A stretch of DNA of 54,690 nt, from positions 1 to 54,690 of the IMG/VR virus record IMGVR_UViG_3300037246_000474; one strand, 5' to 3'. The stretch comes from a virus. Numbering within the stretch: the first letter of the stretch is position 1; each line of letters starts with the position of its first letter. Below are positions 47,539 to 54,690 of this stretch, piece after piece. The notes below the pieces were generated by a model that did not search any database, had not been told where the DNA came from, and saw only the letters and a list, made by a program, of their open reading frames with translations. Both the position numbers and the translations under genes were made by a program.

Positions 47539-49251
47539 TTAACCAACTGTCACCTCAGCTTCTTTCAGGTTTAATTGCTTGCCGTGTTCCCTTGCCTGTC
47601 TCTGGTTCTGTGTCAATCTCATTAGTGGCATGGTCATATACATCTCATGCGCAATCGCATAGCTCATAACCCTGTCATCGTGCTTTCCTGGCATGGCTCC
47701 GAACTTACCATCTTCCAAGATAGAGTAGTTTTTAAACTCTTCAATTGTCTCAATACACACAATACCCGTGTCATGGTCACGAACCAAAGTCACCAATCCA
47801 TCAATGATCTTGTACTTGCTTTTCTCTGTTGTTAGCCATCCTGCCTGTTTCTGTTTACGTCCTGTCGCATTTGCATCAAGCTTCTCTCTCTGATACACCT
47901 TCGGGTAGCTCTTGTGCTTAAGGGTGGTAAGAGTCGTTAAGCCATGGTTGTTCGCCTCACAGCCTATCAGGGCGTTGTTGTAGTACCTGCCTAAATGGTT
48001 AAGGAATGCACCCCATTGGTCAGGGTCCAGTTTGCAATTGACATGGGCTACTTGTTGTCCTGTTGAGCATCTGATTACGTCTGCAGATGAATAGTCATGC
48101 TTGTCTCCTGCGATACCTTCTGCAACGTCAGCACCGATTACATATTTCTCTCCAAGCTTTGGTGTCTGCCATACCTGCATGATACCCTCTTTATGGCTTA
48201 TGAACTTCCCGTAATAGTTAAAGGTGCCTACTGCCTCTGGTGGATAGCATTCAAGCTGTGCCGACATCAAGTCAGAGATACCGAATATACTCTTTCCGGA
48301 AAACACGAAAGCCTCTTCTGGTGTCATTGGAAACCACTGCTTGAAGAAATCTTCCTTGGTGTAGCCGATAGGAGCAATAACCTCTCCGATCTTCCATCTT
48401 CTCCATGCAACGTTTTCTATGGTAGTTGGTGTACCATCAGGATTAACAAACCGTAGCAGCCATTTCTCTTCATCCGTAAGGGTCGAAATTATGTACCTTC
48501 TTTGCTCTTTAGTCACTGGAAGTGCATAATCCTCATCATACGTCCATGGGATAAAGACTTGAAGATACTCAGGCACCTTGCCCTTCTTGCGAATATCGTC
48601 CATCTCGCACCAGTGATCGTAGAAATGCCCTGCGGTTCCGTTTGCAGTCGTTTCTTTAATAACCTCTGTGCCAAGGATGTGTGGCCATCCAGATGGAATT
48701 GACTCAAGCAATCCACTTAAATTATCCAAAGAGTTCTTGCTAAAGTATGCGCATTCTGACCAATGATTGTAATGAGTGGTGATACCTTTACCACCCTTGG
48801 AGTCACATGTTTTTACGTCATAGCGGCTCTTTAAGCCAGTACCCTTTGGAGTGTCAAATACTAATGCTTTCTCGTTGGACTGGAGGGTTTGCGGTCTTAT
48901 CTCATCCGGAACATTCTCATGATAAGTCTTCACCATGCGAAACAAACCGTCCCTGCTTTGGTCAGCTTCTGTCATTATCATAGCTCCCACACCAGTCCGA
49001 TGCGTTGTGTTATGATAAAATCTACCTTCTGTGTAAGTAGAAAGCCCTAACTTTCGTGGCTTTAGTGCTAAGACCCTTACATAACCCTTCACTTTCTTCT
49101 GTTCTTCAATCAACCGATGGATAAGTATCTGAGACTTATTCAAGTTGAATGGTTGCAAACTTCCGTCTTTACCTACTATCTTCAAGCATCGGGGTGCGTA
49201 ATACAGGAAGTCGTTCATGAGTCTCATTCGCACTGCTTGACTTGCCGACAT
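47539..49251 (-). CDS. terL: Terminase large subunit
   Basis: Drives DNA into the head with ATP and cuts it to length. The 570 residues hold a Walker A-like LALKPRKLGLST at 61-72, an ATPase acidic step near HWSECAYF at 163-170, the conserved WTYDEDYALP near 236-245, and an RNase H-type nuclease domain: YVIGADVAEG at 370-379, a middle acidic GCEANNHG, and GKHDDRVMSYAIA near the end. AAGGGGAA precedes the ATG. No small terminase was recognised next to it. Confidence 0.92.
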   Translation of the reverse strand: MSASQAVRMRLMNDFLYYAPRCLKIVGKDGSLQPFNLNKSQILIHRLIEEQKKVKGYVRVLALKPRKLGLSTYTEGRFYHNTTHRTGVGAMIMTEADQSRDGLFRMVKTYHENVPDEIRPQTLQSNEKALVFDTPKGTGLKSRYDVKTCDSKGGKGITTHYNHWSECAYFSKNSLDNLSGLLESIPSGWPHILGTEVIKETTANGTAGHFYDHWCEMDDIRKKGKVPEYLQVFIPWTYDEDYALPVTKEQRRYIISTLTDEEKWLLRFVNPDGTPTTIENVAWRRWKIGEVIAPIGYTKEDFFKQWFPMTPEEAFVFSGKSIFGISDLMSAQLECYPPEAVGTFNYYGKFISHKEGIMQVWQTPKLGEKYVIGADVAEGIAGDKHDYSSADVIRCSTGQQVAHVNCKLDPDQWGAFLNHLGRYYNNALIGCEANNHGLTTLTTLKHKSYPKVYQREKLDANATGRKQKQAGWLTTEKSKYKIIDGLVTLVRDHDTGIVCIETIEEFKNYSILEDGKFGAMPGKHDDRVMSYAIAHEMYMTMPLMRLTQNQRQAREHGKQLNLKEAEVTVG

Positions 49252-49591
49252 ACGTTCCCCTTGTTAATTTATTTGTAATATAAATCCCTGATATGATTGT
49301 ACCGATAAGCGATATAATCATCACAACATACGGCAAAAACTTCTTCTCTGTTCTTAGCTGAGTGACCTGTATTTTAAGCTCATGATGGTCACGGTGTGCT
49401 ACTGCGTTTGCCTTGTTCTCGGTAATCTTTCTGTAGATATCGTTCTTGTAATCGTACAAATCTGATATCAATTCGGAGTCAGCATCTAGCTCTTTCTGTT
49501 GTGCCTTGTCATGTTCTTCGAGCCTGACCCGTTGCTCGTTACACTGCTTCATGTCTGCCTCTACTTTGTTCTTCCAGTGTTCCTCTATCAT
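49169..49591 (-). CDS. Coiled-coil protein with one membrane helix
   Basis: A 140-residue protein. Residues 1-85 form a charged coiled coil; residues 87-107 (LPYVVMIISLIGTIISGIYI) are one membrane helix, and a polar tail follows. Its last 83 bases overlap the terminase start. It could be a lysis-related or membrane-docking protein; the topology differs from inner-membrane spanins, which start with the membrane helix. Ribosome site AAGAAAGGG is upstream. Confidence 0.65.
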   Translation of the reverse strand: MIEEHWKNKVEADMKQCNEQRVRLEEHDKAQQKELDADSELISDLYDYKNDIYRKITENKANAVAHRDHHELKIQVTQLRTEKKFLPYVVMIISLIGTIISGIYITNKLTRGTYVGKSSSANETHERLPVLRTPMLEDSR

Positions 49592-49603
49592 GGCACCCTT
49601 TCT

Positions 49604-50131
49604 TTAAGTAACCTCTTTCTCCAAGCCTGTGTGTTGCAGTGCTTTCTTCACTGCGGCTTTCGCCTCTTCACCTAGCTCAGAACTAACGACTCTCAGGGTC
49701 TTGTTCTTGCGTCTTATCATATTCCCTAAGAATCCTAAAACCCCCACTCCGGCTAAACTACCCCCTGCCACTTCTGTAATAAGAGTCTTCGACCATCCTG
49801 CGGCAACGTTCAATTGCTCGTCTAACACTCCCTGACCCTTCATCCTCATGTATTGTTGCACGACATTCTCTGTCGCACTTGGCGATACTCCCTGAGCATC
49901 TCTATTCGACTTGAGCAATATCTTCGCCATGATAAGCTTTGTCTTATCCTTCTCGGTTTGGTCATCCAGAATACTCAGTATCGTCTCATTAAAATCTACA
50001 TTAACGCTCTTTACGTGGTCCAACTCTTTCGTACTCATTCGTGTATCTACGTCTGGTATGAGCATCTTTGTCATAACGCATCCGCTTGATAAAATTGCTA
50101 AAAATGATAATACTAATATAATACATCTCAT
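49604..50131 (-). CDS. Lipoprotein with a second hydrophobic segment
   Basis: The 175-residue protein has a signal peptide with a lipobox-like LSSGC, so the likely mature start is Cys18. The middle is helical and polar. Residues about 119-138 (VAGGSLAGVGVLGFLGNMI) could span a membrane, followed by a basic tail. A lipoprotein that also has a distal membrane helix recalls u-spanins, which join outer and inner membranes at lysis, but the 37-residue tail after the helix is longer than expected. AAGGAG precedes the ATG. Confidence 0.65.
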   Translation of the reverse strand: MRCIILVLSFLAILSSGCVMTKMLIPDVDTRMSTKELDHVKSVNVDFNETILSILDDQTEKDKTKLIMAKILLKSNRDAQGVSPSATENVVQQYMRMKGQGVLDEQLNVAAGWSKTLITEVAGGSLAGVGVLGFLGNMIRRKNKTLRVVSSELGEEAKAAVKKALQHTGLEKEVT

Positions 50132-50146
50132 GATACTCTCCTTGTG

Positions 50147-50362
50147 TTAAGTTTGTTCTTCTGTTTCTTCTGTTTCCTCATAACCTACTTCACATAATTT
50201 AGAATTCATAATAACGATTCTAGTTGTTTTTTTGTAAACCTTTATATGCGCTTTGATGAATTTCTTGATAGGCGTGAGCAGCACCTCTTCGCATGGCAAA
50301 TCATCACCCTCGAATTCAAGCCCAACCTTTAGGTCTATAAAGTATAGTCTGATTGCACTCAT
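50147..50362 (-). CDS. Hypothetical small protein
   Basis: A 71-residue protein with beta strands (IRLYFIDLKVGLEF) and an acidic Glu/Thr end. The ATG at 50362 overlaps the stop of the phosphoesterase gene as ATGA and has AGGAT upstream; an earlier ATG at 50413 inside that gene is less likely. No family recognised. Confidence 0.6.
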   Translation of the reverse strand: MSAIRLYFIDLKVGLEFEGDDLPCEEVLLTPIKKFIKAHIKVYKKTTRIVIMNSKLCEVGYEETEETEEQT

Positions 50363-51009
50363 AGTGACATCCTGTATATAGTAGGGTTGATTCCTCTCTC
50401 CACCACCGCACATGACACAATTGGTTTATGAGGAAAGTCTTTGCCATATGCGAATGCCAGTAACTTAGCATTTATACCACAACCTACATTCATTCCAAAT
50501 ATGCAATCTAACGGACTTGCCGTGAATGATATCCCTGCGAATGAATGACAGTGTCCTATTACGGTTGATGCACGATTGTTTATTGCCTTGTTCAAATGAG
50601 CTAATTTACCAGACACTCCAGTACCATGCTCATATATAACACCATCGATTGTAAACTTGAACTCGTCTTCCCATCCATCGGGTAATTCCCATATATCCCT
50701 GTAAGGCTTAAAACATCGCTTAGGCAGTCCAATAGTCTTTGCCTTTCTATCAACAAGGCAATCGTGATTACCCCTTGTAAGTTTTACTTCCGGAAAAGCC
50801 TTGAACCACTTCTTTAGCGTTTCGTCTGACTCTTCCATTTCAGCCAACGGACTCCAAAGATCAGGGTCGTGTTCATGGTAACTGATACTGTGATTATCAA
50901 CCAAGTCTCCGATATGGACCACTGTACCACACCTGTGTTTCTTCTGTACCGCCTTGCAGAACTGCAGATAATCCCTATGTTCAAACGGGATATGGGTATC
51001 TCCAATCAC
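50359..51009 (-). CDS. Calcineurin-like metallophosphoesterase
   Basis: Hydrolyses a phosphoester bond with two metal ions; the substrate is unknown. Motifs in order in 216 residues: GDTH at 3-6, HIGDLVDNH at 32-40, RGNHD at 80-84, YEHGTG near 126, and GHCHSF near 148. The GTG at 51009 would remove most of the first beta strand and has no ribosome site. Just upstream in frame is the ATC at 51042, five bases after a perfect AAGGAGG, giving 11 more residues that complete the strand (KHNVLVIGDTH). No ATG, GTG or TTG lies between. The true start may therefore be non-standard. Confidence 0.85.
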   Translation of the reverse strand: MIGDTHIPFEHRDYLQFCKAVQKKHRCGTVVHIGDLVDNHSISYHEHDPDLWSPLAEMEESDETLKKWFKAFPEVKLTRGNHDCLVDRKAKTIGLPKRCFKPYRDIWELPDGWEDEFKFTIDGVIYEHGTGVSGKLAHLNKAINNRASTVIGHCHSFAGISFTASPLDCIFGMNVGCGINAKLLAFAYGKDFPHKPIVSCAVVERGINPTIYRMSL

Positions 51010-51056
51010 CAGTACGTTGTGTTTATCTAGTCTGTTTAAGATAACAACCTCCTTAT

Positions 51057-51133
51057 TGGTGGCGGTGGCAGGATTCGAACCTGCGATTCCGGGGATATGA
51101 ACCCCGTGAGATAGGCCACTTCTCTACACCGCT
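51057..51133 (-). tRNA. Initiator-type tRNA-fMet (CAT)
   Basis: The cloverleaf folds well: acceptor AGCGGTG/CACCGCC with an unpaired A1-C72, D stem GAGA/TCTC, anticodon stem CGGGG/CCCCG with loop TTCATAT giving CAT, T arm GCAGG-TTCGAAT-CCTGC, discriminator A and encoded CCA. Three features mark bacterial initiators: no 1-72 pair, A11-U24 in the D stem, and three G-C pairs at the base of the anticodon stem. It stands alone, 30 kb from the tRNA cluster. Confidence 0.9.
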
Positions 51134-51138
51134 TTAAA

Positions 51139-52146
51139 TTATGTAATCATGTCATTGACATGTTTTACTATATAGGATGCGTCTATGTCCATGCAAATGT
51201 TCTTGCAACAATTAGTTGCACGTTCTGTATACTGACACGGTGCGCAAGCCATATCCTTCCTGACAACCTTCGCAACGTCTGACCATGGTGAGTTTTTAAC
51301 ATCGGCTGTTGGTCCGAATACAGCTATCTGTGGTGTCTTCATCGCTGCGGTAATATGCATTATACCAGAATCTTCGTTAACCATACAGTCCAATTCTCTT
51401 ATTAATCCTGCCACCTCTGCCAAGGGCTGACCTAGACAGTATACAAACTCTGGATTTTCAAGCCTGTGTGCTTGCGGTACAGCATCTTCATGTCCGATAA
51501 TAAACACTCTGTGACCCTCTTTATGCAACATTCTGGCAATCGCTAAAGGGTTTGACAGCCTACGGTTAGCCATGAACTGATGATTGTATCTCCTGCAAAC
51601 ATGCACACCAATATTCTTCTTGTCTCTGTGGTGATCGAATCCACTAGGAATCTCAGTATAATTGCAATATAGCTCTGGAGTATCACCTGTGAACTTAAGG
51701 GAACGAGCTATTGACATATTGATATCTACCTCATGGGCAGGTAATTGAGTCTCCACCCATACCTTGTTGATATTTGGAGCAAACCTGATCTGAGCTACAT
51801 ACTTCTCAATGCCCGGATATGGCCACATTGTCTGCACACCCAACAGATATCTCCTGTTCTTGATCTCGGACTCCTTCAATACTTTGACTCTTTCCATTCC
51901 TTCGAATACGAATTCAGCACCATTCATCATCCCGTCTTCGCCTGTGATTATATCAACATTTAACATCATGTCGGTTAACGACTTAACAAGTGGTGTCGTA
52001 AGTATAGCATTACCAATGCCTTGTGACGCACCGAGCAGGATTTTATCTGCCGTATTGATCTGTGTTATATGCGCAGTTGCCGCCTTGTCCATGCCTGCTT
52101 CTTGCTTCGGGGTATACTCTATCATGTCATCTATTATTCGTATCAT
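51139..52146 (-). CDS. Heptosyltransferase-like glycosyltransferase (family GT9)
   Basis: Probably moves a heptose or similar sugar from a nucleotide donor to a surface glycan in the cytoplasm. The 335 residues have the GT9 marks: GASQGIGNAILTTPLVKSL near 40-58, then NIGVHVCRRY near 180, the donor region LAEVAGLIRELDCMVNEDSG, HITAAMKTPQIAVFG, and a Cys-rich end (CAPCQY, NCCKNIC) typical of the family. The ATG at 52146 has AAAGGAG seven bases upstream. It overlaps the sulfotransferase gene by 20 bases. Confidence 0.87.
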   Translation of the reverse strand: MIRIIDDMIEYTPKQEAGMDKAATAHITQINTADKILLGASQGIGNAILTTPLVKSLTDMMLNVDIITGEDGMMNGAEFVFEGMERVKVLKESEIKNRRYLLGVQTMWPYPGIEKYVAQIRFAPNINKVWVETQLPAHEVDINMSIARSLKFTGDTPELYCNYTEIPSGFDHHRDKKNIGVHVCRRYNHQFMANRRLSNPLAIARMLHKEGHRVFIIGHEDAVPQAHRLENPEFVYCLGQPLAEVAGLIRELDCMVNEDSGIMHITAAMKTPQIAVFGPTADVKNSPWSDVAKVVRKDMACAPCQYTERATNCCKNICMDIDASYIVKHVNDMIT

Positions 52147-52822
52147 ACTCAAACTCCTTTATTAAATAGTCAACCGCACGGAACATCTCAAGTAATTCTT
52201 CTTCCATTTCCCACTTTACAAAATAACCATCCCTGTAGTCTTCCCAATGCCTATATAATCCGATCTGGTTCTTATCAAGCACGGGGTACTCCTTCGCCAT
52301 CTTTTGCTTCCTGACCCTTGGAATATAATCAATCATCTTCTCGCTGTATTTTATATCCAGAAACTGTGCCATAAGATCACATACAGTGTATGGAGTAGAT
52401 ACGACATCTTCCATCTTTACAACCATGACCCTGTCTTTATGCCAATCCTTCAAAAACATATAACAATCATGCATGTGGTTTAGGTCACGCAAGCACCCTC
52501 TAGTACTTCCGTCTGCAGAGATAGCCACATTCTCTTCATCTGTCCCTCGGTATAACTTGGACATAACCAAATCTCTTGGGTCACGTATTGTCCATATTAT
52601 CTTAGCCGTTGGGTTGACATCAAGAAACTCTCCCTGCTTGCTAATATCATCAACATAATGAATGTCGCACTTTGTAAGCATGTCATCGTCCCACCTCTTA
52701 ATATCCTTGAATAGACGCTTCATCTCTATTACATTAGTGGGGACCAGTGACGGGCTTCCTGCCAACATCTCAAGCACTATGTTTGTTCCAGTTCTTCCAG
52801 TACTATGCACTATGGCTGACAT
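52127..52822 (-). CDS. Sulfotransferase-like protein
   Basis: Would transfer a sulfate from PAPS, probably to a sugar. In 231 residues, the 5'-phosphosulfate loop STGRTGTNIVLEML lies at 7-20 and the 3'-phosphate region IIWTIRDPRDLVMSKLYRG near 75-93. The C-terminal helices are usual for the family. GGAGGAAC precedes the ATG. It overlaps the FkbM methyltransferase gene by 20 bases, so the glycan genes form one translational unit. Confidence 0.82.
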   Translation of the reverse strand: MSAIVHSTGRTGTNIVLEMLAGSPSLVPTNVIEMKRLFKDIKRWDDDMLTKCDIHYVDDISKQGEFLDVNPTAKIIWTIRDPRDLVMSKLYRGTDEENVAISADGSTRGCLRDLNHMHDCYMFLKDWHKDRVMVVKMEDVVSTPYTVCDLMAQFLDIKYSEKMIDYIPRVRKQKMAKEYPVLDKNQIGLYRHWEDYRDGYFVKWEMEEELLEMFRAVDYLIKEFEYDTNNR

Positions 52823-53378
52823 AAAGTTCCTCCGTCTCCTTGCTGTGAAATGTATAATATCCCAATGCCTGTAAATCTGTTTCTAGGTCTTGGATACCTT
52901 CATGAATCTCCATAGACATTTGCAAGATTTTCTTTGCATGTTCTTTTGTTAGAGATTTAACAACTGAATGCTCCATGCCCTCAATATCCATCTTGAGCAT
53001 ATGAACAGGTCCGCTTATTATTGCCAATAAATTTGCAATGGTTATAGTTTCGACATCGTATGTTACATGCGGTCTTTCTACATACAACCCACAAAGATTT
53101 CCCCATCCCTTTGGACCATCACCAAAATCATTGAAAGGCATTGTGTCAGGATGTTCATCGCCTACCAACGCTACGTTATAAGCCCTGCATTCATCCTTCT
53201 GTTCTTGGAAGCTCTTGCGATTAGGCTCCAGTCCAACAATACATGCATTTGGACGGTGTATCAATATATCCTTCCTAAAGTCACCACGACAAATCCCTGC
53301 ATCTATGACCGTGCCACCATCTGGCACAAGGTCAAGGTTAATCATATGGTGTCCGTACAACGTTGTTATTTCTGGCAT
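52803..53378 (-). CDS. FkbM-family methyltransferase
   Basis: A 191-residue SAM-dependent methyltransferase. VIDAGICRGDF near 24-34 is the SAM loop, GLEPNRKSF near 49 the second strand, and HMLKMDIEGMEHSVV near 127-141 the FkbM signature. These enzymes O-methylate sugars, among other substrates. It lies between the sulfotransferase and the kinase-methyltransferase fusion, overlapping both. GGGAGG lies eleven bases before the ATG. Confidence 0.85.
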   Translation of the reverse strand: MPEITTLYGHHMINLDLVPDGGTVIDAGICRGDFRKDILIHRPNACIVGLEPNRKSFQEQKDECRAYNVALVGDEHPDTMPFNDFGDGPKGWGNLCGLYVERPHVTYDVETITIANLLAIISGPVHMLKMDIEGMEHSVVKSLTKEHAKKILQMSMEIHEGIQDLETDLQALGYYTFHSKETEELYVSHSA

Positions 53379-54655
53379 AATAATATCGGCCTCCCTGCAT
53401 CCGAAACACCTATACTTTCAACGGATTTAAACTTGCCTATCTTGCGTACTCCAGTTATGAATTCGTCAAGGTTGATAACCCCTGCGGCACCATAACTATG
53501 CGGAGGGAATTCCAGATAAAATACCTTACGTGCTTTCGAACATAATACCTCAAGTAAATCCCAAAAGTAATCTCTCCCGTTTCCTATGCTTGTCTGAGAG
53601 GACCCTTCTGGCGGTTTAATCAATGACCAGTGTATTACGCTCAACGCAGATATAACATCATACTCAGGAAGGTCTGCCGCACTTTGTAAGTCCAATACTA
53701 TGTTGAGGAATTTAGCCCTAGAGCCAAGATACTCACTTTGCATCTCTGCAAACACAACCATGTCCTTGTCGGCTTCTAATCCTGTCGTTTTAAAACCTTC
53801 GGCAAATGCCTGACAGAACCACCCAACATTACTTCCTATATCCAGCCACGTATCATCCTTCTGTAAACACTCTGGCATATTAGCGTTTATAATATTCTCT
53901 CTATCAACACATGCCCTGTTCGCAGGAACCAACTCTCCATAATCCTTATCATGCTTCTCTGTCTCTGTCCTTAATAAATGAGCATACTGTTCTACGAATA
54001 CAGGCTGATGAACATTCTTTAACTGCTGATACTCATGCGCCCACATAGCCTCTTCTGCGGAACCCCATATCTTGCCAATGTTTAAGTTGTTTGCCTTTGC
54101 AAGATGTGCCATACATGCCATCCATCCAGACCACGGAGTTGTGTCTTTGCCTTGATATATCCCATTCTCATCACACACACCATCCATGACAATTGCCTCT
54201 TCGTCTCCGTGATGATAGAATCGCATAACCCTATCCCAAGGCTCATCATTGAAATCAGCAAGCCTTACCTCTCCCTTGGCATTTATCATTATGTGTTGCA
54301 GTTTACATATCCACGGAATACCATGTTTGTATAATTGTCTTAACGTAATAAGGCTTACCACGGCTACCTCTATTGCCTGTTCTTCTACCATTTCAAGTGG
54401 GAGTTGGTGTAGTGGTTCTAGCATCATAAACTTCCCTAACTTAGCGTCTACTCCTATTCCTAAAAACTCAACAGTGTTAGGTATCTTGAGATTGTATGTA
54501 TGCACTTCCCTCTTCAACCTTGTTTCTGCTGACACTCCATACGAATCAATAGGAACCTTAAGCACAATATCTCTCTTCTCTATACCTATTTTTGCCCTGA
54601 GCAATTTACTCCCTTGCCCTTGAAACTCATTGGTGGTTACCTGTGAAATTGACAT
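53366..54655 (-). CDS. Kinase-like and methyltransferase fusion protein, possibly cut by the window edge
   Basis: A 429-residue protein from the ATG at 54655, chosen for the AGAGGG five bases upstream. The frame stays open to the window edge, so a longer N-terminus is possible. Residues about 25-170 look like a degenerate protein- or LPS-kinase fold: DIVLKVPID (Lys strand), LGKFMMLEPL, GIPWICKLQHIMIN in place of the HRD loop, and VRLADFND in place of DFG. Residues about 265-429 are a SAM methyltransferase: TWLDIGSNVGWFCQAF and GLEAD. A kinase joined to a methyltransferase is known from WbdD, which caps O-antigen chains, but with the reverse domain order. Confidence 0.8.
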   Translation of the reverse strand: MSISQVTTNEFQGQGSKLLRAKIGIEKRDIVLKVPIDSYGVSAETRLKREVHTYNLKIPNTVEFLGIGVDAKLGKFMMLEPLHQLPLEMVEEQAIEVAVVSLITLRQLYKHGIPWICKLQHIMINAKGEVRLADFNDEPWDRVMRFYHHGDEEAIVMDGVCDENGIYQGKDTTPWSGWMACMAHLAKANNLNIGKIWGSAEEAMWAHEYQQLKNVHQPVFVEQYAHLLRTETEKHDKDYGELVPANRACVDRENIINANMPECLQKDDTWLDIGSNVGWFCQAFAEGFKTTGLEADKDMVVFAEMQSEYLGSRAKFLNIVLDLQSAADLPEYDVISALSVIHWSLIKPPEGSSQTSIGNGRDYFWDLLEVLCSKARKVFYLEFPPHSYGAAGVINLDEFITGVRKIGKFKSVESIGVSDAGRPILLCQK

Positions 54656-54690
54656 CAAACCCTCTGTCATCCTGTCTATATCATTCTTTA

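Noticed and set aside
1-54690. Terminal repeats or circular overlap of the window ends
   Set aside because: The first and last bases show no direct or inverted match, so no statement on genome ends is made.

Overview
The window reads as a large part of the genome of a tailed double-stranded DNA bacteriophage, most likely a short-tailed (podovirus-type) phage of a Gram-negative host. The virion module supports this: a large terminase, a 721-residue portal of P22-like length, a scaffold, an HK97/P22-type coat protein and short-tail connector and hub proteins, with no tape measure, sheath or long-tail genes. The Gram-negative host is inferred from a heptosyltransferase-like enzyme and a periplasmic lipoprotein. 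No integrase, DNA polymerase, small terminase or endolysin was recognised. The last minus-strand gene is open to the window edge, so the window may not be the whole genome.

Layout. 1-6.6 kb, plus strand: small, tightly packed genes of mostly unknown function with strong GAAGGGAG-like ribosome sites, plus a cytosine-5 DNA methyltransferase. They end at a terminator (6566-6620) that faces the convergent minus-strand block. 6.6-19.8 kb, minus strand: a helix-turn-helix regulator, a MazG-like protein, a primase-helicase, a replisome-organizer-like protein, RusA, RecT with a YqaJ exonuclease, an ATP-dependent RNA ligase, a PRPP-synthetase-like plus NAMPT-like pair, the RNA ligase RtcB, and two related HNH homing nucleases. 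19.8-21.8 kb: seven tRNA genes with small membrane-protein genes and an unexplained structured segment. 22-49 kb: virion genes, including a 2232-residue polyvalent protein (JAB metalloprotease motif, methyltransferase, LPD38-like C-terminus), a 1020-residue repeat protein, head, portal and terminase. 49-54.7 kb: membrane or lipoprotein genes, a metallophosphoesterase, a stand-alone initiator-type tRNA, and a glycan-modification set (GT9 heptosyltransferase, sulfotransferase, FkbM methyltransferase, kinase-methyltransferase fusion).

How the parts may work together. RecT, YqaJ and RusA form a recombination module beside the replication genes. The PRPP-synthetase-like and NAMPT-like genes resemble the phage NAD+ reconstitution pathway NARP1, which restores NAD+ destroyed by bacterial defences. 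RtcB, a second RNA ligase and phage tRNAs would answer tRNA-cleaving defences. The terminal gene set could alter host or virion surface glycans. These functional links are inferences from gene content. Many reading frames use GTG or TTG starts, and the phage appears to carry its own initiator tRNA.
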